Assembly (NCBI RefSeq): GCF_947241705.1
Contig: NC_079258.1
Location: 62,001 to 126,000, forward strand
Direction: 5' to 3'
DNA: 64,000 bases
DNA from: Saccharomyces mikatae IFO 1815
Lineage: Eukaryota > Ascomycota > Saccharomycetes > Saccharomycetales > Saccharomycetaceae
Under the pieces are notes generated by a model that was not told the origin of the DNA, did no database searches, and saw nothing but the letters and a program-made list of their open reading frames with translations. The position numbers and the translations under genes are program-made. Within the stretch, counting starts at the first letter, position 1. Every line of letters begins with the position of its first letter. Positions 11,484 to 21,251 of this stretch are shown here, one piece after another.

Positions 11484-11494
11484 TGAAAAATTTT
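11484..11494. promoter_or_regulatory. RRPE element upstream of RRP7
   Basis: TGAAAAATTTT, the rRNA-processing element typical of ribosome biogenesis genes and bound by Stb3, about 130 bp upstream of the RRP7 ATG within the 345-bp RRP7-HIS4 spacer (11360-11704). I did not find a clear PAC partner (GATGAG). The rest of the spacer is the HIS4 3' region. Confidence 0.6.
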
Positions 11495-11704
11495 CCAGCT
11501 TACTCTCCTCGTTTGTAGTGATTATTTGACTGTATTAGCTTCCAAAAGATCAACTAGTGTCATTTACTATTGCTTGTTATAAAACCCCAGAATTATGACT
11601 TTCACATTATCATTCATTACATAGTGTATCTCTATTTACCAGACTATATTTTGATTTTTTCTTTTTTTCGTTAAAACGTTTAAAATTTCCAGGTTTGAAA
11701 TAAC

Positions 11705-14104
11705 CTACTGGAAATCCTTTGGGATCAACCCAAGCTTACTCATTCTGATTTTCACAGCGTTCCTGTGACCATCCAAGCCTTCTTTCTTGGCGACACACAT
11801 GACAGCTCTACCGATGTTTTCTAAACCTTCAGGGGTAATATTCTGAGCAGTAATGAACTTTTGAAAAGTCGCAGTGTTCGCACCACTGTATTGCCTAGCA
11901 TAACCATAGGTTGGTAGAGTATGGTTGGTACCACTTGAATAATCACCACACGATTCTGGGGTGTAGGCACCGACAAAGACAGACCCTGCGTTATCAACCA
12001 ATTTAACGTAGTCGTTGGCGTTGGCAATCTGTAGAATCAAATGTTCTGGTGCATACTGGTTGGACATATCTAGCGCTTCTTCATAGCCTTCACAAAGAAC
12101 TATTGTACTGTGGGAAATACATTTACGAACGATATCCACACGTGGCAATTGTAAAGCTTGGTTGTGGACGGCATCTTGAATTTCTTGAATTTTCTTTTCG
12201 CTCAGTTTAACACCAACAAGGATGACTTGGGAGTCAATACCATGTTCAGCTTGTGACAGTAAATCACTGGCAACAAAATCTACGTCAGCGTCTTCATCAG
12301 CAATAACCAAGACTTCACTTGGGCCGGCTGGCATATCGATGGAACAAAGAGCTTGAGTGTCATTCTGCACGTACATCTTAGCAGCAGTGACGAATTGATT
12401 CCCTGGACCCAAAATCTTATCGACTTTAGGAATGGTCTCAGTACCGTAAGCCATGGAAGCAACAGCTTGAGCACCACCAGCTAGAACAATTTTTGAAGCA
12501 CCAACTTTTTCTGCGACGTAAACAACTTCAGGTGAAACTTTACCATCAGATTTTCTTGGCGGAGATGCGAATACAATTTCCTTACATTGAGCAACTTGAG
12601 CTGGGACACCAAGCATTAGTGCAGTACTTGGTAAAATAGCAGTACCACCAGGGATGTACAGACCAACTTTTTCAATTGGACGGGGAAATCTTGAACACAA
12701 AACACCAGGTTGTGTTTCCACTTCAAGAGTTTCTGTAGGCAATTGAGCAGCGTGGAACTTGCGGACGTTTTCAATGGATAGATCCAAAGCTTCTTTCATT
12801 TCGTCAGTTAAACCTTCAAAATATTCTTCAGGGAATGGAGCATTAAGAACGGGAGTGGACAATTTGACACCATCGAACTTTTCTGTGTACTCCAAAAGAG
12901 CAGAGTCACCTTTATCTCTAACGTTTTCAATGATTGGGTTGACTAGATGCATAATTTCCGAGGTTTTTTGAATTGGTCTGCTTAAGGCCCTCTCAACGCC
13001 AGCTTTGTCAGATGCTTCTACCACATGCAAGTGAATTGGTCCAGATGCCTTTTCCTCTTCAGATTTTGCTTCTTCCACAAACTTTGGTTTAGCATCACCC
13101 TTTCTTCTTGTAATCTTCAAGTGTTTCATATTAAGGTTATTCTCGACGTCCTTCAAAGAAACATTGTTGGTCACCAATTTGGCCAACGCGAAGTAGAACA
13201 AGTCAGCAGCCTCCCAAGAAATTTCTTGTTTGCCCTTTGCCTCAGTCAGTTCTTCCGCCTCTTCTTTGATCTTGGCGTCCAGCAATGCGGGATCGTTGAA
13301 TAACCTTCTGCTGTATGAACCTTCTGGAGCATCTTGCAATCTTTGCTTTAGTAAAGATTCTAGGCCCACCAAACCATGTTTGAATTCTCCAAAGCAAGAC
13401 ATGGTCTCCAAGTGGCAAAATCCAACGTTCTCTTGCTCGACGATAAATTTCAAAGCGTCAGAATCACAATCAGTAGAGATTTGCAAAAGCTTTTGACCAT
13501 TGCCAGAAGTTTCACCTTTGACCCAAATTTCATTTCTAGACCGAGAATAATACACACCACGACCCAGATCAATGGCCTTTGCTATAGATTCCTTGGATGA
13601 GTATACTAACCCTAAACAACGCTCATATTGATCGACAACCAGTGTGGTAAAAAGCCCATCAGGACGATCTGTACGCACTTCAGCAACTACTTCACTGGCT
13701 AACAAATTCTTGCTCAACTTCCTTATAGACACAATTTTATCTTGCGAGAATTTTTGCTTCACTATGAATTGGTTAGAGAAAACACCGTTCTCCTCCACAA
13801 CAACTCGATCCTTTGGCACATTCAATTCACCAACCAAGTGGTCGACTGTTTTCGCGTCTTGCATACCAATGAAAAGAGAAGATATTCCATTGTTTAAAAA
13901 GCCAATGATTTCATCATCACTGAACTTTCCACTTGGCAGGGATAAAGCCACCAACGGAACTTCTTCCTTTTTAGTAAACTGGAGAATTTCTTCATTGCTC
14001 AAACTTGAGCCATCCAAGAGCACCTGACCGACTAGGGAAACATATTCTTTCTTACTATTCCATGAGGCCAGATCATCAATTAACGGTAGAATCGGCAACA
14101 CCAT
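11705..14104 (-). CDS. HIS4: His4, trifunctional histidine biosynthesis enzyme
   Basis: 799 residues from ATG (CAT at 14102-14104), exactly the known length. Three enzymes are fused. The N-terminal part (about 1-230) is phosphoribosyl-AMP cyclohydrolase (CDSDALKFIVEQENVGFCH). The middle (about 230-310) is phosphoribosyl-ATP pyrophosphohydrolase (AKIKEEAEELTEA, WEAADLFYFALAK). The rest is histidinol dehydrogenase (GLYIPGGTAILPSTALML, LAGGAQAVASMAYGT, GPGNQFVTAAK, DMPAGPSEVLV, ending in the SGTNHTLPT and ARQYSG region). It catalyses steps 2, 3, 9 and 10 of histidine synthesis in the cytosol. Gcn4 sites upstream fit general amino acid control. Confidence 0.99.
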   Translation of the reverse strand: MVLPILPLIDDLASWNSKKEYVSLVGQVLLDGSSLSNEEILQFTKKEEVPLVALSLPSGKFSDDEIIGFLNNGISSLFIGMQDAKTVDHLVGELNVPKDRVVVEENGVFSNQFIVKQKFSQDKIVSIRKLSKNLLASEVVAEVRTDRPDGLFTTLVVDQYERCLGLVYSSKESIAKAIDLGRGVYYSRSRNEIWVKGETSGNGQKLLQISTDCDSDALKFIVEQENVGFCHLETMSCFGEFKHGLVGLESLLKQRLQDAPEGSYSRRLFNDPALLDAKIKEEAEELTEAKGKQEISWEAADLFYFALAKLVTNNVSLKDVENNLNMKHLKITRRKGDAKPKFVEEAKSEEEKASGPIHLHVVEASDKAGVERALSRPIQKTSEIMHLVNPIIENVRDKGDSALLEYTEKFDGVKLSTPVLNAPFPEEYFEGLTDEMKEALDLSIENVRKFHAAQLPTETLEVETQPGVLCSRFPRPIEKVGLYIPGGTAILPSTALMLGVPAQVAQCKEIVFASPPRKSDGKVSPEVVYVAEKVGASKIVLAGGAQAVASMAYGTETIPKVDKILGPGNQFVTAAKMYVQNDTQALCSIDMPAGPSEVLVIADEDADVDFVASDLLSQAEHGIDSQVILVGVKLSEKKIQEIQDAVHNQALQLPRVDIVRKCISHSTIVLCEGYEEALDMSNQYAPEHLILQIANANDYVKLVDNAGSVFVGAYTPESCGDYSSGTNHTLPTYGYARQYSGANTATFQKFITAQNITPEGLENIGRAVMCVAKKEGLDGHRNAVKIRMSKLGLIPKDFQ

Positions 14105-14293
14105 TATTCAAAAAAAAATCTTGTAAATTGTTATATTATTATCGTTACACAGCACGCTTGTGGTATACTATTCTTCTTATAGACAACTCACATTAAAAGT
14201 GAATACATGTTCCTTATCTATTATATACACCATGTACCACTGTTCTTAGTAGTTCGCTTTTCTTACCTCTGTATCGAATGACTGATAGAAAGC

Positions 14294-14357
14294 ATGAGTC
14301 ACTGTGCATGGGTTTAGCAATTAATTAACTAATTTACCGGAGTCACTATTAGAGTCA
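14294..14357. promoter_or_regulatory. Gcn4 sites in the HIS4 promoter
   Basis: Three GAGTCA-type sites lie in the 263-bp spacer upstream of HIS4: TGAGTCA at 14295-14301 (full ATGAGTCACT context, the strongest), GAGTCA at 14340-14345 and GAGTCA at 14352-14357. They match the TGA(C/G)TCA core of Gcn4 (Bas1 binds TGACTC as well) and lie about 190-255 bp from the HIS4 ATG. HIS4 in S. cerevisiae is a textbook Gcn4/Bas1/Bas2 target. The spacer also contains the BIK1 3' end. Confidence 0.85.
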
Positions 14358-14367
14358 GTTTGACCGC

Positions 14368-15696
14368 TTAGAAGAACTGCTGGCTGTCAGGATCGTGGTG
14401 GGGACATTCAGCTGTAATGTGACCCATCGCATCGCAATGCTCACACCACTGTTGTCTTCCTGCTGTGGAATCCACTGGTGCAGGGGGGTTGAAAACGGGC
14501 AACGATTCCACGGCTGGTTGTGCTTGAACCCGTTCCAACTGCTTGATCCTCTCGTTAGCCTCTTCAAGTTTTTTTGTCAAGGCAGCCACTTCCTCTGCTG
14601 AAGAGTTGTGTGATTCTGTGGAAAATAGTTCCTTGCTCAGGTTTTGATATTCTTTACTCAAGGAATCGTTATGCATCTTCAATTGTTCGCGTTCTTTGGC
14701 CCACTTTGTCTTGTATAACTCGAATTGGTCTTCTATATTGCGTAGTTGTTCGACTTGTGCTTTCAGGAGTTCGACATCTTCGACAGTACCGGTAGGTTGA
14801 TTGTGAGAAAGATTTCTTTCCTCGTTTTCTTTGATCTCTTCATGCAATTGGCTCACGACAGCAAGCAGCTGTTCGTTCTCAGAATCGAAAAACTGCTTTT
14901 GTTTAGCTTGTTGTCTACGCTCGAGTTCCAGTTGCTGCTTGAGATGGTCGATCTCTTTCTCTCTTTCTTGTATTGTGGCTTCGTATCTATCAAATGTCGG
15001 CTGCACTTCTTCAAGGACCATTCTTTGGTCATCTAGTAGCCTTTTATAGTGGAGTTGCTTTCTTTGTAACTTTTCGACTGTCAATTGAGCCTCTCGTAAT
15101 TCTATAGAAACTTCGTTGCTAGTATGGTCATTCATGTGATTATTGTTCATTTTCCAGTCTTTCCCAGCGTTGTAGTTGGACTTCCTCTCGGATGAGAGAA
15201 TGGAATCGACGTCCATTCTGTCGTCTTCATTGTCTTGGACAGATTCCTGCGGATGTAGATGATGGTGATCCGATGCCTCTTGATCCATCGCTTGCTCGTT
15301 ACCACTGTTTCTACTGGTGATGCGAAAACTCCTCATCGGTGTGGGGGATTTAGGCTCATCCATGGGAGAGAATTGGTTTGTGAGTCTCGCGATAGATCTA
15401 TTTTTAGGTATTGATAGCGGTTCCATCGTCGCTCTTCTCGAAGTTTGCGATATTGATGCCTTCTCAATCAGCGATGAGACCTTTTGCAACTGGATGAACA
15501 ATCCACTTTGAGGATACTCTGTTTCAAAATACTTCCTTCCCATAAATGACCCATCGTTTTTACCAATGTTGGCAAGCAAGTCTATACCAGCAAACATCCC
15601 AGCTTTCGTGTCCACTGGGCCCACGTATTTCAGTTGTCCCCTCCCCAAATTGGGGATCTGAATGAAACATCCAATCTTTCGTTGATATCTATCCAT
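14368..15696 (-). CDS. BIK1: Bik1, CLIP-170-type microtubule plus-end protein
   Basis: 442 residues from ATG (CAT at 15694-15696), close to the S. cerevisiae length. The N-terminal CAP-Gly domain (about 10-75) has RGQLKYVGPVDTKAGMFAGI and GKNDGSFMGRKYFE. A serine/proline segment leads into a long heptad-like coiled coil (about 190-400). Near the end is a CCHC zinc knuckle, CEHCDAMGHITAECPHH, and an aromatic terminus QQFF that resembles the EEY/F-like tails read by CAP-Gly domains. Bik1 works at spindle pole and microtubule plus ends with Kip2, Bim1 and dynein, in spindle positioning and karyogamy. Confidence 0.97.
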   Translation of the reverse strand: MDRYQRKIGCFIQIPNLGRGQLKYVGPVDTKAGMFAGIDLLANIGKNDGSFMGRKYFETEYPQSGLFIQLQKVSSLIEKASISQTSRRATMEPLSIPKNRSIARLTNQFSPMDEPKSPTPMRSFRITSRNSGNEQAMDQEASDHHHLHPQESVQDNEDDRMDVDSILSSERKSNYNAGKDWKMNNNHMNDHTSNEVSIELREAQLTVEKLQRKQLHYKRLLDDQRMVLEEVQPTFDRYEATIQEREKEIDHLKQQLELERRQQAKQKQFFDSENEQLLAVVSQLHEEIKENEERNLSHNQPTGTVEDVELLKAQVEQLRNIEDQFELYKTKWAKEREQLKMHNDSLSKEYQNLSKELFSTESHNSSAEEVAALTKKLEEANERIKQLERVQAQPAVESLPVFNPPAPVDSTAGRQQWCEHCDAMGHITAECPHHDPDSQQFF

Positions 15697-15923
15697 AGTA
15701 TTTCGAACACTTATTAAGCCAGCTACAACAGCTCAGCGCCTCCTATACCTGCTCTTTGGTGCCTGCCCTATTCAAACGTTTTTGGCGTCTTGATTAACTG
15801 CCCTTTTGAAAAATCACATTTTCCGCAACTCATTAGAAGATGCTCACACGATAAAATAATGAAAGGAGAAAGCCCACTAAAAGGACAAGTATAAATCATA
15901 TCAACATAAAACAAAGGTCAAAA

Positions 15924-16390
15924 ATGGATACTGATAAGTTAATTTCGGAGGCTGAGTCTCATTTCTCCCAGGGAAATCATGCAGAAGCTGTTGCAAAATT
16001 GACATCTGCTGCTCAATCGAATCCCAATAACCAACAAATGTCAACTATTGAATCATTGATTCAAAAGATTGCTGGGTACGTCATGGATAATCGTAGTGGT
16101 GGCAATGATGCATCGCAAGATCGTGCTGCTGGTGGTGGTTCGTCCTTTTTGAACACTTTAATGGCAGACTCTAAGGGTTCTTCCCAGACACAGTTGGGTA
16201 AACTGGCTTTGTTGGCCACTGTGATGACGCACTCATCAAACAAAGATTCTTCTAATAGAGGGTTTGACGTGGGAACTGTCATGTCAATGCTGAGTGGTTC
16301 TGGTAGTGGGAGTCAAAGTATGGGTGCTTCCGGCCTGGCTGCTTTAGCTTCTCAATTTTTCAAGTCAGGTAACAATAATCAAAATCAAAA

Positions 16391-16421
<31 letters not shown>

Positions 16422-17111
16422 TCGTTTACTGCTTTGGCATCGTTGGCTTCATCTTTCATGAATTCCAACACCAATAGCCAACAAGGTCAAAATCAAGGGT
16501 CCGGTGGGCCATCCTTTGGGGCATTGGCTTCCATGGCAAGTTCTTTTATGCACTCCAATAATAATCAGAACTCCAATAGTGGACAGCAAGGATATAGCCA
16601 ATCCTACCAGAATAATGATCAGAATTCAGGCTACCAAAACAATCAAGGCTACAATAATCAACAGTATCAAGGTGGAAACGGTAATCACCAACAACAACAA
16701 CAACAGCAGGGACAATCTGGTGGTACTTTTTCTTCGTTGGCCTCCATGGCTCAATCTTATTTAGGTGGTGGACAGAACCAATCCAGTCAACAACAATACC
16801 AGCAACAAGGTCAAAACCACCAATACCAACAACAAGGTCAACAGCAGCAACAAGGTCATTCTGGTTCATTCTCAGCATTGGCTTCCATGGCAAGTTCCTA
16901 TTTAGGTAATAACTCGAATTCAAACTCGAGTTACGGTGGTCAACAACAGGCTAATGAGTATGGCAGACCACAACATAGTGTCCAACAGCAATCTAATGAG
17001 TATGGTACACCACAACACAGTGGAAACCAGAACTCCAATGGACATGAATCCTTCAACTTCTCTGGTAACTTTTCTCAACAGAACAACAATGGCAACCAAA
17101 ACCGTTATTGA
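15924..17111 (+). CDS. RNQ1: Rnq1, Q/N-rich prion protein
   Basis: 395 residues from ATG 15924, somewhat shorter than S. cerevisiae Rnq1. The N-terminal third is ordered and begins MDTDKLISEAESHFSQG. From about residue 150 on, the sequence is Q/N/G/S-rich. It carries short hydrophobic blocks, FTALASLASSFMNS, FGALASMASSFMHS, FSSLASMAQSYLGG and FSALASMASSYLGN, separated by Q/N-rich spacers; this is the known layout of the [RNQ+]/[PIN+] prion domain. A tandem QG run at about 155-168 comes from a CAAGGT hexamer repeat near 16394-16424, so copy number probably varies. Function outside the prion state is poorly known. Confidence 0.97.
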
Positions 17112-17334
17112 ATGAATGATTCAGTTTACTTTTTTGTGCTCTACGTCTATATACTTTTTGTCTACATATAACTTTCTTCTTTTATCTGTCAGGCTTGAAG
17201 ACAAGCATTGTTTCAGTGTATATTTCTATGACCTGCTATATAGACCCTTATATCTTTGCAGATTGCTTTTCTTGGTGTAGGTATTGTCATAACTTCACTG
17301 TCAATTCTCGCGTTGTCTCACTTCAGTGCCACGA

Positions 17335-17368
17335 TGAAACGAACATGAAACGTCAGTAATTTGAAACA
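17335..17368 (+). promoter_or_regulatory. Pheromone response elements upstream of FUS1
   Basis: Three same-strand TGAAAC motifs at 17335-17340, 17346-17351 and 17362-17368 (the last TGAAACA), spaced by 5 and 10 bp and about 155-190 bp before the FUS1 ATG. This is the Ste12-binding cluster expected for this strongly pheromone-induced gene. The 410-bp RNQ1-FUS1 spacer otherwise contains the RNQ1 3' region and AT-rich promoter DNA. Confidence 0.85.
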
Positions 17369-17522
17369 AATAGCGGGTCCATAGCAAAAATTTTATTTAA
17401 ACATCATTGCAAGGATAGCCTTGTGTGGTCAGAGTTAGTTCTTAATATATAATTATGGAACCTTTATCTTTTTCCTTCTAAAAACTGGGCACAAGTGATC
17501 AAGTTTTATTCTGAAAATCAAA

Positions 17523-19064
17523 ATGGTAGCAACAATAATGCAGACGACAACGACTGTGTTGACAACGGTAATCAGGAAGTCTTCTAGTTCAGGATCAAGT
17601 TCTATATCTTCACAAACTGGCCTTTCTACGGCTGCAACAACAGTAACGACAGTAGCAACATCTCTACACTCTGTCCCATCAAACCTATTATTTTCAAATG
17701 TTGCAGCTCAGCCGAAGTCCTCTTCAGCAGGCACAATTGGCCTTTCGATTGGGTTGCCCATCGGAATATTCTGTTTTGGATTACTGGTACTTTTGTGTTT
17801 TTTTTACCTCAAAAGAAATTCGATGTCAATCTCAAATCCACCTATGTCAGCCACGACCGCAAGTGAGGAAGAGCGTGGTCGTCGTACCAATTGGTTTTCA
17901 CGCCTATTCGGGTTGAGTAAATCAGAGCATGAAGACTCTTATTCTGGTCGTGACATTGAGAAGTATAACGACACTCAATGGACATCTGGGGATAACATGT
18001 CTTCGAAAATACAATACAAAATCTCCAAGCCTATAGTGCCGCAACACATACTGACACCCAAGAAAACGGTTAAAAACCCATATGTTTGGTCGAACCAAAA
18101 CATATCACTAGATCCCAAAGTCAATGAAATGGAGGAAGAGAAATTTGTGGACACATTTTTGTATACTAAACCACCGAATATTGTCCATATTGAATCCAAG
18201 ATGCCCTCGTATAATGATCTACCTTCTCAAAAAGCTGCTTTATCAAATAAGCCTTCATTGAAAACAGGCGAGAAATGGAACTATGAATCTCCACTATCCA
18301 GATGGTTCTTGAGGGGTTCTACATACTTCAAGGATTACGCCTTATCAAAGTCATCCTTAAAGACGCCAACTGCTGCCCCACAACTAAAGCAAATGAAAAT
18401 ACTTTCCAGAATAAGCAAAGGTTACTTTAATGAGTCAGATATACTGCCAGATGAGCGGTCACCCATTTTAGAGTACAGTAATACTACTCTGCGGGCAAAT
18501 GAAAGTGTAAATGACTTGGGTAATACAACACCAGATTCACAAGTCACATCTTATCGCAACAGTAATATCGATCTAGTTATGGCGAGACCTAATTCAGTGA
18601 TTTACGGTACCACTATACAACAAAACCTGGACACTAACTTCAGTGATGGCCACGATAGCAATAGTAAAATTGAGAAACACGAATTGATAATACCCACAGC
18701 ATCAAAAAAACCACACAAAAAAAGAAAAAAGAGAAGACAAAGTAAAATGTACCAACAGTTGCAGTATCTGTCATGTTCCAAACCATTACCACTCACTCCG
18801 AATTCTAAGTCCAATGAAGAAGCGAGTGTCCAGCTGGGGAAGACCTACACAGTTATACAAGATTATGAACCTAGATTGACTGACGAAATCAGCATCACTT
18901 TGGGAGAAAAAGTTAAAATTCTAGCTACACATACTGATGGATGGTGTCTGGTAGAGAAGTGCAATGTGCCCAACGGTCGTGTTCATGTCAGTGTTGATGA
19001 TAAAAGATACCTTAATGAGGATAGAGGTATTGTACCTGGTGACTGTCTTCAAGAATACGATTGA
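17523..19064 (+). CDS. FUS1: Fus1, mating cell-fusion membrane protein
   Basis: 513 residues from ATG 17523. The N-terminal 70 residues are Ser/Thr-rich, a heavily O-glycosylated ectodomain without a cleavable signal. One membrane span follows (about 72-97: GLSIGLPIGIFCFGLLVLLC), then a long cytoplasmic region with a basic patch and a C-terminal SH3 domain (about 437-513: KTYTVIQDYEPRLTDEISIT, GWCLVEK, GIVPGDCLQEYD). Fus1 localises to the shmoo tip and promotes cell fusion in mating. The clustered pheromone elements upstream fit. It converges with HBN1. Confidence 0.97.
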   Translation: MVATIMQTTTTVLTTVIRKSSSSGSSSISSQTGLSTAATTVTTVATSLHSVPSNLLFSNVAAQPKSSSAGTIGLSIGLPIGIFCFGLLVLLCFFYLKRNSMSISNPPMSATTASEEERGRRTNWFSRLFGLSKSEHEDSYSGRDIEKYNDTQWTSGDNMSSKIQYKISKPIVPQHILTPKKTVKNPYVWSNQNISLDPKVNEMEEEKFVDTFLYTKPPNIVHIESKMPSYNDLPSQKAALSNKPSLKTGEKWNYESPLSRWFLRGSTYFKDYALSKSSLKTPTAAPQLKQMKILSRISKGYFNESDILPDERSPILEYSNTTLRANESVNDLGNTTPDSQVTSYRNSNIDLVMARPNSVIYGTTIQQNLDTNFSDGHDSNSKIEKHELIIPTASKKPHKKRKKRRQSKMYQQLQYLSCSKPLPLTPNSKSNEEASVQLGKTYTVIQDYEPRLTDEISITLGEKVKILATHTDGWCLVEKCNVPNGRVHVSVDDKRYLNEDRGIVPGDCLQEYD

Positions 19065-19157
19065 CAAAAATGAAAAAGAAAGGAAAAAAAGAAAAGAATC
19101 ATAATATTTAACATTCACATTTATTCTATAGTTAATCTTTGTAATATATACCACTCT

Positions 19158-19739
19158 TTAATTAAAGATTTCAACATCGTTCTTGATGTAGGTCTTTTCA
19201 CCTGGGGCAGCGGCAGGAGTACCGAAGACCAATTGAGCTTGTACTGTCCAAGAATTTGGGATCTTGCTTGGAATGGCGGCTTTTATGTAACCGTTGTAGT
19301 GCTGTAGGTGTCCACCCAAGCCCATGGCCTCTAATGCCACCCACGAATTGATTTGAGCAGCACCAGATGCGTGATCTGCGAAGCTTGGAAATGCAGCTGC
19401 GTAAGCTGGAAAGTCAGCCTTTAGCTTTTCGGTAACCGTATCATCGGTGAAGAAGATCACAGAACCAAAGGCCTCATCTCTTGCCGAAGCAGGTCTCTTT
19501 TGACCGTCGCTACTTTCAATAGCGTTAGTCACTTGGTCCCATACCTGTTTATGAGTATTCCCAGTTAAGATAATGGCACGGTTTGGCTGGGAATTGAAAG
19601 CCGTAGGTGTTTCCTTGATGATGGTTTGGACGACGGATTGTATGTCTTTGACAGTAATCTCACCAGGTAACTCTGGTTTTAAATCGTAAATAGTACGACG
19701 GGCAGTTAAAGTTTTCAAATAAGTTCCAACAGCAGACAT
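19158..19739 (-). CDS. HBN1: Hbn1, nitroreductase-like protein
   Basis: 193 residues from ATG (CAT at 19737-19739). It has the FMN-dependent nitroreductase fold of the Frm2/Hbn1 pair: ARRTIYDLKPELP at the start, TAFNSQPNRAIILTG, and the core FADHASGAAQINSWVALEAMGLGGHLQHYN. The N-terminal MSAV and C-terminal KTYIKNDVEIFN resemble Hbn1 rather than Frm2. In S. cerevisiae these two adjacent paralogues lie between FUS1 and AGP1 and are connected to fatty-acid signalling and nitrosative stress. Here only one copy exists. That it is HBN1 and not FRM2 rests on remembered termini. Confidence 0.9.
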   Translation of the reverse strand: MSAVGTYLKTLTARRTIYDLKPELPGEITVKDIQSVVQTIIKETPTAFNSQPNRAIILTGNTHKQVWDQVTNAIESSDGQKRPASARDEAFGSVIFFTDDTVTEKLKADFPAYAAAFPSFADHASGAAQINSWVALEAMGLGGHLQHYNGYIKAAIPSKIPNSWTVQAQLVFGTPAAAPGEKTYIKNDVEIFN

Positions 19740-21251
19740 GATATTAATTTATTGATATGGATATGTTATTCATGAAATGGAAATGTTATTTCATGAAATG
19801 GTTGCAAAATTTCACATCCAATTTACTTAGCATCGTGTCCTTATATATATTGCGGTTCGACTCAGTTCTAAAACGCCAAGACTTTAGCCTAGAAAGCTCG
19901 AGCTTTCCAGGGTGTTTTATTTACGTAATTTTCACGTAATGCGCCACAGTCCGATTTTTCTATTTATGATTAGTAAGAACAATTAAACGAACGTATGACA
20001 CCAAGGTAAAATTTGATTACTAAGCTAGAAATCTCTTGCATCTGCACCATTACTTGTCATTGGAAAAAGGAGGAGGAATAAGTTCTACTGAGTAATAATA
20101 GACCCCAATGTCTTCAAGCTTGTTTGTTGTGAAGTTTCTGGTAATGTGATAAAACGTGCAGCTTGTTTGTGGTACGATTTTATATGAATATTAGCATGTA
20201 TTTTTCTCGTAGATTGTTCCTTTGGGTTGAGGATAAATGGTGTTTACTACCATTTTTTTTATTTTTTATTTTGTATTTATATTTATTTAGTGTTTGCGAA
20301 GTTAATATTTTCCTCTAAAAAGGCTTCTTTAGCTTGAAAGTCTCATTAAAGTAAAACAAACAATAGTTTGTATTATATATAGAAAGATAGGACAGGCCAG
20401 CACATCGTTAGGATGTAACCAATTTTGAAAGTTAGGAGATTCATATATGTATATTATTATTCGATCAAAATTTTTGATCTTAATGGTACATTTAGGCCTC
20501 ATGTTAAAACGGGGAGTTAATAATTATTTGCAAAAACTAATATCGTACCAATCCCAAAGCTTATACGCATTGCATCTGTAGTGGGGCAAGGGAAAAGTAA
20601 AAGAAGTTTTAATAGAGCAGCTAATTAAGAAGTTATATACAAAAATTCGGACCGTCACAGTGTCAATTACACTAAATCGTGCAATTACTGTAATCTTCAG
20701 CATATCCAAGACATCTAATCGTGTATGTTTACGATACTTTTCGCATAAGAATATGGTGATCTTCTTTTATCCTTAACTAATAGTACGATCTAACTACCAA
20801 CTTACATCACATTTTGAAGGAAATTAATCTCCATCCATATATCGTTGTCTACTCAGGTATTATTACGTGTCATATCTGCAAGATATTTTATGGGTTTTTT
20901 CATCATTCGTTGTCTTGCGAGAAAACGCGCATAATAGAACATATAAACTGAACAATTGTTTTAAAGAGGGTTGACCCATTGATTAATAATCAACTTTTGC
21001 ATTCGTTCATATCGCTACATGAAAATAAATGTTGAAGAAGTAAACTGAACTAAGCTGGATTCTTCCGCTATTCTCATTCATTATAATTTAGAAAGAGAGC
21101 AAATTTCAGTCTAGATCTTAAAATCCCTAAATGCCAAAAGATTCCTCTTGATGTTCGTCCCATAAAAAAACACGTTCAATGAAAATCGTCTATCATGCTA
21201 TTATCATAAAGCAAATATATAAAAAAGAATAAATACGAAAGTAAATGCTTT
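19740..21251. other. HBN1-AGP1 spacer without FRM2
   Basis: 1.5 kb with no supportable gene. S. cerevisiae has FRM2 (YCL026C-A) here on the minus strand; I find no nitroreductase-like translation in any frame. The left part would hold the HBN1 promoter and the right part the AGP1 3' end. In S. cerevisiae the early origin ARS306 lies between HBN1 and FRM2. Near-matches to the origin consensus exist around 19915-19970 but none is exact, so I do not place an origin. Confidence 0.65.

Noticed and set aside
19915-19970. Possible ARS306-type origin near HBN1
   Set aside because: Only matches with two or more mismatches to the 11-bp consensus; expected by chance in such AT-rich DNA.
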